A DNA stretch of 64,000 nt from Leptolyngbyaceae cyanobacterium (GCA_036703985.1 DATNQN010000025.1:51494-115493); one strand, 5' to 3'; positions 55,007-63,492 are shown, counted from the stretch's first letter. Program-made: numbers and translations. The notes: generated by a model from the letters alone, not told the origin.

Positions 55007-55095
55007 AGCAAATGGGTGTGGTTTCTGGCAACCAAGTGATGATAAGTTGCAGAAATTGCGGGATTTGTACGATTTAACTGATGAGGAAATTGAAG
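55007..55095 (+). repeat. 89-bp direct repeat, copy B (orphan chlH tail)
   Basis: Reads as GCGFWQPSDDKLQKLRDLYD and onward to EEIEE-stop, homologous to the end of chlH, in the same orientation 1.64 kb downstream. No other chlH sequence precedes it. It ends in TAA at 55098-55100, unlike copy A which runs on to GVSV-stop. Confidence 0.92.
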
Positions 55096-55180
55096 AGTAA
55101 AGATTCATTAATATTTATCCAAGGAACTTGAAACATAATACAATTAAAACATTGCAAGAAACTATGAAAATAGTTTTGAT

Positions 55181-56254
55181 ATGGGTATCCTAAGAAAGTA
55201 TAAAGGACAGAGTATTTGGGAGCTTGACTGGCAAGCTCGTGAACGCCTCAAAAGAGAAAGAGCTAATGCTGCTGATCTTCGTAAAATTCAAGCTGCTAGG
55301 CGTCGATGGGAGCGTGAATCTGAACGCAAAAGGCGAGAACTTGCCAAGCAACAGAAGGAATTGGAAAAACTGCAAGAACTTGAGCGTGCTAAATATGAAC
55401 TTGAAGTTTATGAAAATCGTATAGAGTGCCTTCTTTCTGTTCATAAAGAATGTGGGGAAGTGTGGGATTGGAAAGCTATTAAATGGTTTCCTTCACCCCC
55501 AGAACCAGAAAAATCATACAAAAAACAAAGAGATGCTCAAGCTGAATTGGATCGGTTTAAACCAGGGTTTTTCTTAAAATTATTTGGACTGGTAGAGTCA
55601 ACTCGTGATAATTTAATCTATGCACTACGAAGAGCCGAACAGACTGAGGAAATAGAGTATCAAAATAGTCTTCAAGTATACACAGAAGAATATAGGGATT
55701 GGCAGGCTATTACTGAAATTGCCAAAAAGATACTGGCGGGTGTTCCTGAAGCTTATTTAGAAGCAATTGAAGAGACAGAGCCTTTTGAAGATATCAGTGA
55801 TTTAGGCTCATCCTTTGAATTCAAAGTTCCTGATAAATCAACGATTGAAGCTACAATTAAAGTTAATAGTGAACAAGTAATACCCTCAGAAGTCAAGACC
55901 TTGCTAAAAAGTGGTAAGCTCTCTGTGAAGAAGATGCCGAAAGGACAGTTTTATGAAATATATCAGGACTATGTTTGTAGCTGTGTATTGCGTGTTGCTA
56001 GAGAACTGTTTGCTCTTTTGCCAATTCACCTGGTAATAGTGACTGCTGTAGGCGAATTTTTGAATAATCAAACTGGCAATATGGAGGAAAAGACTATTCT
56101 TTCAGTGGCAATTCCTAAAAATACCTTTGAAAAAATAAATTTTGAAAACCTCGATCCGTCAGATTCAATGAGCAATTTTGTTCATCACATGAAATTCAAA
56201 AAGACACAAGGCTTTAGTGCTGTCGAGAGGATCAAATTGTCCGATTTGAATTAG
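55181..56254 (+). CDS. hypothetical coiled-coil protein (357 aa)
   Basis: An N-terminal highly charged coiled coil (residues ~15-75, rich in R, K and E) precedes a linker (about 100-215) and a C-terminal globular region (about 225-357) with YEIYQDYVCSCVLRVARELFA, LPIHLVIVTAVGEF and ILSVAIPKNTFEKINF. The C-terminal module looks conserved and of alpha/beta type, but I cannot name it. It neighbours toxin-type genes. No membrane segment is present. Confidence 0.65.
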   Translation: MGILRKYKGQSIWELDWQARERLKRERANAADLRKIQAARRRWERESERKRRELAKQQKELEKLQELERAKYELEVYENRIECLLSVHKECGEVWDWKAIKWFPSPPEPEKSYKKQRDAQAELDRFKPGFFLKLFGLVESTRDNLIYALRRAEQTEEIEYQNSLQVYTEEYRDWQAITEIAKKILAGVPEAYLEAIEETEPFEDISDLGSSFEFKVPDKSTIEATIKVNSEQVIPSEVKTLLKSGKLSVKKMPKGQFYEIYQDYVCSCVLRVARELFALLPIHLVIVTAVGEFLNNQTGNMEEKTILSVAIPKNTFEKINFENLDPSDSMSNFVHHMKFKKTQGFSAVERIKLSDLN

Positions 56255-56360
56255 GCGTTTGCACAAATTGCCCTCTCCCATCAAATCAAAAAATAAAGCT
56301 ATAATCTCGTTAAAGCGCAGATGTTAAACGTCTGTCCACTCCATTCTAACAGGGGTAAAC

Positions 56361-56603
56361 ATGGTTACGACTCTGGGCAAGCCATCCTCACTCATTCATG
56401 AAATTCAAATTGAAAAAGTGGGAGATTGGACGCTATTCAAATTCAGCGAATCTCTTCAACTCCGAATGGAAAACCTGCTAGAAAAAAAGAAGGCGGATCA
56501 ACTCACTGCAGAGGAAGTTGCAGAGTTAGACACAATTGGAGAATTGGATCGGATTTTTACCCATATCAACGCTATGCTTGCTGCTCAAAATGCCAATCAG
56601 TGA
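56361..56603 (+). CDS. small conserved protein (80 aa) preceding an HNH remnant
   Basis: A short protein (GDWTLFKFSESLQLRMENLLEKK, LTAEEVAELDTIGELDRIF). Proteins of this type in cyanobacteria typically sit directly in front of an HNH endonuclease gene with a small overlap, as here (14 bp). It might be an accessory or antitoxin-like partner; function unknown. Confidence 0.7.
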   Translation: MVTTLGKPSSLIHEIQIEKVGDWTLFKFSESLQLRMENLLEKKKADQLTAEEVAELDTIGELDRIFTHINAMLAAQNANQ

Positions 56604-56682
56604 TGTAGCCAAGCAAGCCATCCGCGAACGAGCTAACTATTTGTGTGAGTACTCTCAACCCATTTATCATCAAATCCTCTAA
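56590..56682 (+). pseudogene. HNH endonuclease, 5' remnant
   Basis: From ATG 56590 the frame reads MPISDVAKQAIRERANYLCEYS, the standard opening of cyanobacterial HNH nucleases (VRERANYLCEYC), and then drifts to a stop at 56680-56682. The HNH core (DHIxP ... N ... H) is absent. The broken end overlaps the 3' end of the immunity-like gene on the other strand, which marks a deletion or insertion junction near 56650. Confidence 0.85.
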
Positions 56683-56992
56683 CTTTTTCTCGATTGAGAA
56701 ACTCTTCAAACAAGTCAAAAAATCGCTCGACTGCATTGCGTTCATCTGCGGAATGGAAAAGCAAGATACTTGCCCATAATTGTCCCGTTTCTACCTGAAA
56801 TTTTTGGCGCAACCATTGCAAAAATTCTTGAAATTCAGCCTCCTGTTTCGTCAAAGGTATGCCAAGTTCCCGTCTAGCAAAATAATATCCATCTAAAAAT
56901 GCCTGAAGGCTGAAAATAGAATGCCTGCCTAGATACATAGCAGGTCTTTTTTTAATTTTTTGTAATACATCATAAAAATTATCCATATCCAA
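56633..56992 (-). CDS. probable immunity protein paired with a papain-fold toxin
   Basis: A 119-residue acidic/aromatic protein starting MDMDNFYDVLQKIKKRPAMYLG with FLDGYYFARRELGIPL and RFFDLFEEFLN. The RPAMYLG...GY.FARRE pattern is typical of small immunity proteins of polymorphic toxin systems. It follows the papain-fold toxin gene after 17 bp on the same strand, the normal toxin-then-immunity order. Pairing is inferred from position and type. Confidence 0.7.
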   Translation of the reverse strand: MDMDNFYDVLQKIKKRPAMYLGRHSIFSLQAFLDGYYFARRELGIPLTKQEAEFQEFLQWLRQKFQVETGQLWASILLFHSADERNAVERFFDLFEEFLNREKVRGFDDKWVESTHTNS

Positions 56993-57009
56993 CTCCCAAA
57001 AACTTAATG

Positions 57010-57381
57010 CTAAAACATCTGTTCTGTTACCTGAAATTCTCTACCAACTTCCAGAATAGGTGAATAGAGATTTTGCATCCAAAGCCAACGAAGAATTCCT
57101 TCAGGATGAATGTTGTCAACTACTATTTCTTCTCCCTCAAGTTCAACTACAACTCCTTCATGGTGTCCAGTCGTGGAAATCAGTTCACCTACACTATCAT
57201 CATAAATACGTCCGTAGAGCGGATCTTGTGAACCCGTATCCAGCTTGATATGCTTTCCCCGAACTCCCTGTTCTACCAGAAATTCTTTGATAACTCTAGC
57301 ACAGGGAATATAATCAAAAATTCCAAAGCCACTAGCGATCCTAACAACTTCCTGAAAAACCGGGTCGTTACTATTCAGCAT
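57010..57381 (-). CDS. papain-fold (Tox-PL-like) toxin domain protein
   Basis: The 123-residue protein is just the toxin domain: C27 (IPCARVIKEFLVEQGV), GKHIKLDTGSQ, a GRIYDDSVGELIST strand, H73/H74 (GHHEGVVVE) and D89 (VVDNIHPEGI) supply a Cys-His-Asp triad of papain-like toxin 2 families. Normally such domains end long secreted polymorphic toxins; here no delivery region is attached, so it is an orphan toxin cassette. It would act as a protease or deamidase/amidase. The immunity-like gene follows directly. Confidence 0.8.
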   Translation of the reverse strand: MLNSNDPVFQEVVRIASGFGIFDYIPCARVIKEFLVEQGVRGKHIKLDTGSQDPLYGRIYDDSVGELISTTGHHEGVVVELEGEEIVVDNIHPEGILRWLWMQNLYSPILEVGREFQVTEQMF

Positions 57382-57522
57382 CTACTACAACAATACAAAA
57401 TTACTGCGATCGCGTAAAACATAATGACAATGAAGCTAGTCCATCACACAGGATGAATAGACGATAATTGCTCTCTGCACTTAAAATGACTAACATCACA
57501 ACCTCAATAGTAATAATACAAT

Positions 57523-57550
57523 AAAAAATGGGAAAGATTAACTTTCCCAT
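57523..57550 (-). terminator. intrinsic terminator of the protease gene
   Basis: ATGGGAAAG pairs with CTTTCCCAT around ATTAA; on the minus strand the stem runs into TTTTTT. It lies 33 bp after the 57583-58398 stop codon. Confidence 0.9.
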
Positions 57551-57582
57551 CACTCACACCTACTGTTGATTATTTATTCAAC

Positions 57583-58398
57583 TTACCTAATTATTCTTTG
57601 AAAAGCCGAACTCGGAATCGCCCAACTCAACGCTTCCATCTGTTTAAAAAGTGAATTAGATGGCGCAGTACCGTCAGCAAATCTATACATTTGAATACCT
57701 TGGGGCGTAAATTTCAATCTGCCATTAATTCCTACTAACTCACCGTTATTATTTAATACAGGCCCACCACTCATGCCATCTTGCACTTCATTGGTGTAAC
57801 CTAATTGATATCCTCTGGGAAGCGATCGCTCTCCTATCATCCCCACACTTCCCCTCGTCAAGCGAAACGCTCTTGTACCCCAACCGCGAGTATCTTCTAT
57901 TTCATCTCTGCTTACCCGATACCAATTAGGGAATCCCGCCGAATAAATGCGATCGCCAATTGATAAAGCATCGGAATCACCGATTTCTACTACTTGATAA
58001 TCCTCGTTACTAGTAAACTGCACTAATGCTAAATCTTTATTTCCAAATGTTACGGAACGCTGCAAAGAACCTGCATAAGTCAGACCATCAGCAGTCAGAA
58101 TTGTATGGCGATTTACCCTTCCTTCCCCTACTACATGAGCGCAAGTTAGCGCCGTATAAACTTGTCCTTGCCGACCGATAATTACACCAGAACCAGCCCC
58201 ATTACTAGACACAATTCTTACCGTTACTTGTCTAGCTATTTCTGCTACTGGCAGATTATTTCGCACGGGCGTTTGAGCAACTTCTATTGGCAAGTCGATC
58301 GGATGGTTTAATTGCTGGGAACCAGTACTAAAAAATGTAATTGGCGATAATACCAAAAATGTAGTTAGAAAAGAAGTCTGAACAGCAGCAACAAGCAT
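57583..58398 (-). CDS. exported trypsin-like serine protease
   Basis: The 271-residue protein has a hydrophobic N-terminal signal (SFLTTFLVLSPITFF) and a chymotrypsin-fold domain with H88 (LTCAHVVG), D122 (NKDLALVQF) and S210 (DGMSGGPVLNNNG). There is no PDZ domain, so it is not DegP/HtrA-like, but resembles the short cyanobacterial S1-type proteases. It would act in the periplasm or outside the cell. It ends at a strong terminator. Confidence 0.92.
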   Translation of the reverse strand: MLVAAVQTSFLTTFLVLSPITFFSTGSQQLNHPIDLPIEVAQTPVRNNLPVAEIARQVTVRIVSSNGAGSGVIIGRQGQVYTALTCAHVVGEGRVNRHTILTADGLTYAGSLQRSVTFGNKDLALVQFTSNEDYQVVEIGDSDALSIGDRIYSAGFPNWYRVSRDEIEDTRGWGTRAFRLTRGSVGMIGERSLPRGYQLGYTNEVQDGMSGGPVLNNNGELVGINGRLKFTPQGIQMYRFADGTAPSNSLFKQMEALSWAIPSSAFQRIIR

Positions 58399-58743
58399 AA
58401 ATTGTGTTTTGTTGGTTTATAGTGGAAAATGTTTGCTTATATTACAAGTATGTGTGATGGAGGTTTACGGCACAGTTCGTTAATTATTGCTTGTAAGTGC
58501 TAAATTTATCCCCTATGCCTAACCCAACCGACTATTAGATAATTTTTATTATCACCACATTCACCAATCATCAATATACAATAATTTGAATTATTTTTTT
58601 TATTAAAAAGCAAAAATATATTTATTGTTAATTTTGAATTCCGGCTTCTGAATTCTTTTTGAATTACCTATGATTTAGCCAACCTGGAAAGGTAAAAAAT
58701 AACCAGGTTGGCTAAGTTCGCTCGATTATCCACTGAGGCTTAA
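58399..58743. other. 345-bp intergenic region with inverted repeat
   Basis: AT-rich DNA that contains the protease promoter and an inverted repeat AGCCAACCTGG/CCAGGTTGGCT (58677-58687 with 58703-58713). The repeat stands 30 bp after the COP23 stop codon and may end its transcript, though no T-run follows. Confidence 0.55.
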
Positions 58744-59415
58744 TTAAAAACCATTATTGGGATTGACAGGTCTAGTTCCAGGACGAGTATTTGGGGTAGG
58801 ACGATTAGGACGAGTAGGACGTGCGCTATTAAATGCTTCGTCAACCACTCTTTCTAAATTAATACTCCGGCGACGAGGAGTGGTAGAATTACTCGGTCTG
58901 AGTGACAGAATAGTACTACCGCTACCGCTAACACCAAAGTTGAATAAACTATCCAAAACTGCATCTGGATTTCGAGCATTTCGGCTATCTAGAGTTAATA
59001 ATAAATTCTGGGAATTACAACCAGTCGAGTTATTATTAACGTAACAAACTACAGGCAGTCTATTGAGAGTACCGGTAGTTATATATAAGTTGCTCAGACG
59101 ACCGCCATTTTGGTCTACTGCTCTGCTTAATCGATCGGAAACTATGCGGCAACGATTTTGAGGAGTATATTCAGGGCCGAACTCAGTAGTACGCCAAGAA
59201 ATAATTGGTGCAGTGGTTCTTTCACCTCTTTCTGCGATCGTGGCATAGTTATTTCCTTCGCGAACGCAACGAAAAACCGTGGTTAGTTCTTCAGTTGTTT
59301 CTTCTACTGGATAGTCGTCTTCGACTTGTGCTTGTACGGGAGAGAAGAATCCTAATGTACTAGATAAAACTAGGCTAGATACTAAAAGTTGAGACAGCAA
59401 TTTTTGAGCTTTCAT
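58744..59415 (-). CDS. COP23 domain-containing exported protein
   Basis: A signal peptide (LLVSSLVLSSTLGFFSPVQAQ) precedes a ~140-residue COP23 domain: TVFRCVREGNNYATIAERGE, PIISWRTTEFGPEYTPQNRC, GRLSNLYITTGTLNRLPVVC and NSQNLLLTLDSRNARNPDAVLDSL. The domain, known from Cyanothece circadian oscillating protein COP23, has no proven reaction. A basic P/R/T/N-rich tail (about 185-223) follows. It shares its upstream 32-bp box with the exported protein gene at 41313. Confidence 0.93.
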   Translation of the reverse strand: MKAQKLLSQLLVSSLVLSSTLGFFSPVQAQVEDDYPVEETTEELTTVFRCVREGNNYATIAERGERTTAPIISWRTTEFGPEYTPQNRCRIVSDRLSRAVDQNGGRLSNLYITTGTLNRLPVVCYVNNNSTGCNSQNLLLTLDSRNARNPDAVLDSLFNFGVSGSGSTILSLRPSNSTTPRRRSINLERVVDEAFNSARPTRPNRPTPNTRPGTRPVNPNNGF

Positions 59416-59444
59416 AGGAGATACATTCAGTAGTGCTTACTTTC

Positions 59445-59476
59445 AAGGTAGTACGTTGTGAGAGCGTTTTACCTCA
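59445..59476 (-). promoter_or_regulatory. 32-bp upstream box TGAGGTAAAA-N12-GTACTACCTT, copy 2
   Basis: On the minus strand it ends 29 bp before the COP23 start codon. Both 10-bp blocks and the 12-bp spacing equal those at 41826-41857, whereas the spacer sequences differ, as expected for a bipartite protein-binding site or promoter. Confidence 0.65.
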
Positions 59477-59612
59477 TCCATTTGAATTAACTGACTGGAT
59501 GATTTGGCCAAATGTTCCATTTAAAAAAAAGCGATCGATATATGAAAAAAATCAAGTAAATTGTGCAACAGCACGGTGATACCGTTTATTTAAAGTTGCA
59601 CTAATTCTCAAA

Positions 59613-59957
59613 ATGGATTACAAAACAGCCCGTAACTTCTTAATGGATCAGGGAACCGCACTGATTACCCAGCGAAATCCCGATGACTTATTGATGCGTC
59701 TCAAGCAAGGCAAGGCACCAGTACCGGGTCAGCTGACATCTATATTATTAGCCCTGAAAATTGCTTTTGACATTTTGCAGGGAGAGGAAAATCTCGATCG
59801 ACAACTAGTGTACGCATTACATCTGTTGTGTTTTGAGAGTCGCCAACAGTACGAAGCTGGTGTCCGCGCCGGCGTTGAGTGGCCCCCTTTATTGAATGAA
59901 GATTTGGGCCGGATCGCGATCGCAGTTAGAAGCATCTTCTGCGGTACTTGGCAGTAG
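59613..59957 (+). CDS. conserved cyanobacterial protein (114 aa), often annotated as dethiobiotin synthetase
   Basis: An all-helical protein: MDYKTARNFLMDQGTALITQ, LLMRLKQGKAPVPGQLTSIL, LLALKIAFDILQGEENLDR, and GVEWPPLLNEDLGRIAIAVRSIFCGTW. It is well conserved in cyanobacteria. The dethiobiotin synthetase name seen in databases cannot be right on sequence, since no P-loop or BioD fold is present. True role unknown. Confidence 0.85.
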   Translation: MDYKTARNFLMDQGTALITQRNPDDLLMRLKQGKAPVPGQLTSILLALKIAFDILQGEENLDRQLVYALHLLCFESRQQYEAGVRAGVEWPPLLNEDLGRIAIAVRSIFCGTWQ

Positions 59958-60110
59958 CGATCGCCCCAGAAATCAACAGCTAGAAGGATAGATAAATTTA
60001 GAACTCTAGCCTTCATACTTCAGATAGATGTTTTCCAAACAAGATTACTAGGATCACCCTGTTGTGTGATTCCCTCCGCAGTTCCCCCAGTTAAACTAAA
60101 TATCAATGTA

Positions 60111-60155
60111 GATGCACCCTGATGACGCCCCTTCTAGAAAAGCAAGGGGTTTTTT
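60111..60155 (+). terminator. terminator/small-RNA 3'-end element, copy 2
   Basis: GATGCACCCTGATGACG followed by CCCCTT...AAGGGG and TTTTTT. The leader matches copy 1 on the minus strand at 40990-41028 except for one extra T. It lies 154 bp after the 114-aa gene, farther than a usual terminator. Confidence 0.6.
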
Positions 60156-60195
60156 ATTTCAGACATCAATATTTCTATGCCCAATCTTTCGCTGG

Positions 60196-60786
60196 CTAGC
60201 GATTGCGAAGTTGAGCTTCCAATCTGTCCAAATCGTTCTTCAGCAGCACGGTAATTTGTCCGATAATCGGTTTTCCTTGACGCGGCTGGGCAATTTCCAG
60301 CCAATAAGCAAAACGATTGCCCAAACGCAATTCTCCTTGCAGCGCTTCTTGTAAAGGCATGGCTTGGCTGCGTGCTTCCCTCACCGTCTCCTCGCTGGGG
60401 TAAGCATAAACTAACTGCGCCCTTTCAAAATCTTGATAAATATCCAAACCGTAAATAACTCGCAGCGACTCCTTCAAGCGATTGGGAGTAATGCCATTAA
60501 TCATGTCAAATAAGTCTATTCGTTCGCTGCGAATGACATCCTTATCCACTAAAGCAGTAGCTATCCCGGCTGGCTGTACGGAAGCTTCAAAAATAAATCG
60601 ATGTGCGGGAGTATCGCTTCTGCGGATCGATAATGTTTCTCCAATTTTGGGACGCAGAGTATGATGTCCTTTAATCCAAGCCGCCACGTCTTCTGCTGTT
60701 TCACCCGGTAAGGCATTTGCTGAAACGGGAAACAGAAAATATGCAATCGGAAAAATGCACCAATAAAGTAGTTTTTTTCTCAACAT
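60196..60786 (-). CDS. hypothetical exported protein (196 aa)
   Basis: An N-terminal signal (LLYWCIFPIAYFLFPVSANA) followed by a soluble domain with DVAAWIKGHHTLRP, KPKIGETLSIRRSDTPAHRF-like segment and a C-terminal LEIAQPRQGKPIIGQITVLL. I do not recognise a named family; it looks like a conserved cyanobacterial exported protein. It is preceded by the 71-bp dispersed repeat. Confidence 0.65.
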   Translation of the reverse strand: MLRKKLLYWCIFPIAYFLFPVSANALPGETAEDVAAWIKGHHTLRPKIGETLSIRRSDTPAHRFIFEASVQPAGIATALVDKDVIRSERIDLFDMINGITPNRLKESLRVIYGLDIYQDFERAQLVYAYPSEETVREARSQAMPLQEALQGELRLGNRFAYWLEIAQPRQGKPIIGQITVLLKNDLDRLEAQLRNR

Positions 60787-60797
60787 TTATTAAAGTA

Positions 60798-60898
60798 TGA
60801 AGGATGAAGTCTGAAGGATGAAGTCTGAAGGATGAAGTCTGAAGTAAAAAGAATTTAATTTTGAATTTTGAATTTTGAATTTTGAATTCTCCACCATC
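60798..60898. repeat. tandem GAAGGATGAAGTCT repeat fused to 71-bp dispersed repeat, copy 2
   Basis: About three copies of a 14-bp unit (60798-60844) lead into an (AATTTTG)n array. Bases 60828-60898 are the exact reverse complement of 38855-38925. Confidence 0.92.
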
Positions 60899-60926
60899 CC
60901 CCCATCCTCCCATCTCCCTATCTTCG

Positions 60927-62024
60927 TCAAGAACTTGGCGCGATCGCAACCTTAATCACTTTGCGATCGCGCATATCGTAAAACACCTGTTCCAAATCTT
61001 TCAGGGGTCGCTGTTCGCTAATCAGTAACTCAAATGGAATCGCCCGACTTGCCAACAGCGCTAATGCTTCTCTGACGTAAGTTGGCGTATTGTGAAACAC
61101 ACCTTTGAGCGTGAGTTCGCTGTAGTGCAATTGTTCGGTATTTACCGTAATCGTGGTATCTCGCGGACAACCACCAAATAAGTTTACCGTTGCACCAGGA
61201 CGCGCACAAGCGATCGCAGTTTCCCACACCGACGGTACACCAGTTGCTTCAATTACCACATCAGCACCCCATCCCTCTGTCAGTTGTTTCACCACTCCTG
61301 GGATATCTTGACTTTGCCGATAATTAAAGGTTTCACTAGCACCCAACTTTTTACCAATTTCTAACCTTTGGTCATTTCCACCAAATAAAAATACTTGTGG
61401 AGACTGATGAGCCAAAACATGAGGGGGCGCATTCTCAATTACTCTCCCGCTCTCCTGCTCTCCCACTCTCCCATACGCTAATACGGCAACGAACATCAAT
61501 CCAATTGCCCCATCTCCCAGCACTACCACTCGATCCCCCGGCTTGGCGTTAGAACGGGCTACCCCGTGCAACACGCAAGCCAGCGGTTCAGTCATCGATG
61601 CTAAGGTATCGGGCAAATCTTCTGGCACCCGCAACATATTGTGCTGCACGATTTGAGCCGGAACTTTCAAATATTCGGCAAAAGTGCCGTTATTCCAAGT
61701 TAAATTCGGGCAGAGAGAAACCTCTTTTCGTTGACAAAAAAAGCATTTCATGCAAGGAGCAGAGTTGTTTGCCACCACTCGATCGCCCACTTGCCAAGTT
61801 TCCACATTCTCTCCCACCGCCACAATCCGCCCAGATGCCTCGTGACCGAATAAAGTGGGAGGCCGCAGCATTTTAGTATGACCACCGCGACGCCATACCT
61901 TCAAGTCAGTGCCGCAGGTAGTCGCTGCTACCACTTGCATGATAACTTCACCTGCGTCTGGAATCGGGTCGCTCACTGACTCCAGACGCATATTTTCTTG
62001 ACCGTAAAGTACCGCAGCTAGCAA
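60927..62024 (-). CDS. zinc-dependent alcohol dehydrogenase (threonine/sorbitol dehydrogenase-like)
   Basis: The 365-residue medium-chain dehydrogenase has catalytic-zinc ligands C37, H61 and E147 region, structural-zinc cysteines C91, C94, C97, C105 and the NAD fold G170-D-G-A-I-G175. An unusual stretch at residues ~185-205 lies just after the first Rossmann strand; its DNA (61441-61473) is a CTCTCCC-type low-complexity repeat, probably an in-frame insertion. The substrate is unknown. It overlaps nothing, and a small zinc-ribbon gene lies 3 bp upstream. Confidence 0.92.
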   Translation of the reverse strand: MLAAVLYGQENMRLESVSDPIPDAGEVIMQVVAATTCGTDLKVWRRGGHTKMLRPPTLFGHEASGRIVAVGENVETWQVGDRVVANNSAPCMKCFFCQRKEVSLCPNLTWNNGTFAEYLKVPAQIVQHNMLRVPEDLPDTLASMTEPLACVLHGVARSNAKPGDRVVVLGDGAIGLMFVAVLAYGRVGEQESGRVIENAPPHVLAHQSPQVFLFGGNDQRLEIGKKLGASETFNYRQSQDIPGVVKQLTEGWGADVVIEATGVPSVWETAIACARPGATVNLFGGCPRDTTITVNTEQLHYSELTLKGVFHNTPTYVREALALLASRAIPFELLISEQRPLKDLEQVFYDMRDRKVIKVAIAPSS

Positions 62025-62027
62025 AAC

Positions 62028-62213
62028 TTACGAACTCACCGCCGTTAGCGGACGCAACTTCTGTCCTAGAGTATCACGAGCAGGCATTCTCAGGGAAACC
62101 AAACAAGGTACTTCTTGGTGGCAGGAACTACAAAACCAATAAATCTCGTTGTGGCGAATGTGGCGAAGTAAGGAACTTCCACAAAGTAAACAAGCATTAT
62201 TCCGGGAATTCAT
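62028..62213 (-). CDS. small zinc-ribbon protein (61 aa)
   Basis: Two CxxC pairs (LLCGSSL and WFCSSCHQE) at 21-residue spacing form a zinc ribbon; LLRHIRHNEIYWFC is typical of tiny cyanobacterial ribbon proteins. It stands three bases before the alcohol dehydrogenase gene on the same strand, so the two are probably co-transcribed. The tail after residue 35 seems less conserved. Confidence 0.7.
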   Translation of the reverse strand: MNSRNNACLLCGSSLLRHIRHNEIYWFCSSCHQEVPCLVSLRMPARDTLGQKLRPLTAVSS

Positions 62214-62715
62214 AATCTGCTGCCTCTTGATTAAAATTCGTTAATTAAATAAAGATTGATAAATGACTTGGGCGACAAATTTAGCCTAAAATTGGCGATT
62301 TCTTCGTTTAGCATAATTCGCGCAATATTTGGCCGTTAACTGCATAGTTTTTTTATCTCTGCATCGAGGCTTAGGGAAGGGTAATAATAGCTTTATCTCA
62401 TTTTTATAATCGAGCGAGCTATTTCAAACTCTGCACTCTAAAGCTCGGTTTTCACTCTTCTTTATTTCGTCTATTCTGGATCTTTCCATCGCCTTACTCT
62501 CCCTATTGCCCCTAAATTAGTCTTGTTTGTATTTATCCATTCGTTTTGTAAATTAACCTTTATTACCTATAAATTGATGAGGTTGGTTAATATTGACGAA
62601 TGTTTTACTCCCTGAATTTAACTAGGTCGTGATTGGTTTGAACTTGTTTATGGTTTCACTATAAATGTGCTTCTTTAGTTACCTCATCTATCTTGAGGCT
62701 AGTTCTTTCTTCCGT

Positions 62716-62741
62716 AGTTACGTACACAAATTTACGTAACT
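62716..62741. promoter_or_regulatory. dyad AGTTACGTA-N8-TACGTAACT
   Basis: Perfect 9-bp arms and an 8-bp centre. The shape suits an operator or weak hairpin. No gene is near, which makes it notable. Confidence 0.5.
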
Positions 62742-63432
62742 TAACTTTTGTTTTCTTTGATCCCCATCTATTTTGCCTCTAATAACTTAGATAAATAAAT
62801 GATCTTGACCTAAGTAATCGTGGAAACTACTTAGAAAAAATAACACTAATTAATTACTTAAGTAAAATTACAGGGATAAAATCAATTTCTTCAATTTAGT
62901 CGATAAAGTTACTTCTTTTTTTAAGAAATTATGTAGTCTAATGTAGCGAAAGTACTTAACCGTTTTTCAACAAGTTATTTATACCTATTCAGTTGATTTC
63001 GCTGCATAAATCTCCCTTCGATCTTTATGCACTAGCAAATAGCAAATGTAGCAAAATTTTAGGAAATCTCAAATTGATGCAAGAGCGGTTGAGCAGTAGA
63101 GTAGATAACTTTTCGTTAGACAAGTCTTAAAATCGTATAATATAGCAAGTCTGCTATCCCATTTACCTGTTAATTAATCAAAATTAATTTATCAACTCCT
63201 AGTGCTGAGTAATCATTTTGAAAATCTTCAGAAATTTTCGATCGTAGTCTGCTGTAAGCAAATTGCTGAATGTGTTTCCCCAGTGTAATTAACTAGTCCG
63301 TTGTAGGTAGGCTCTGGAGCGCAAAAATCGCCGGAATCAAGTTGTAGCAATTCTTTACAATTTGACAAAAAGAAACATTTCTTAAAAATGAAGTAAGTAG
63401 GTAGGTGTGAAAAAACGAAGGTAGATTTGTAG

Positions 63433-63492
63433 GGGCGGGTTTAGTGAGAGTGCTTGATACACAACCGTTTTACTCCCTTTCAAAACCCGCCC
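63433..63492. repeat. inverted repeat GGGCGGGTTT...AAACCCGCCC
   Basis: Perfect 10-bp arms 40 bp apart. This motif is a common dispersed element of cyanobacterial chromosomes. Confidence 0.8.

Noticed and set aside
59613..59957. Biotin-pathway enzyme (dethiobiotin synthetase)
   Set aside because: At 114 residues with no P-loop it cannot be BioD; the label seems to be a propagated misnomer.
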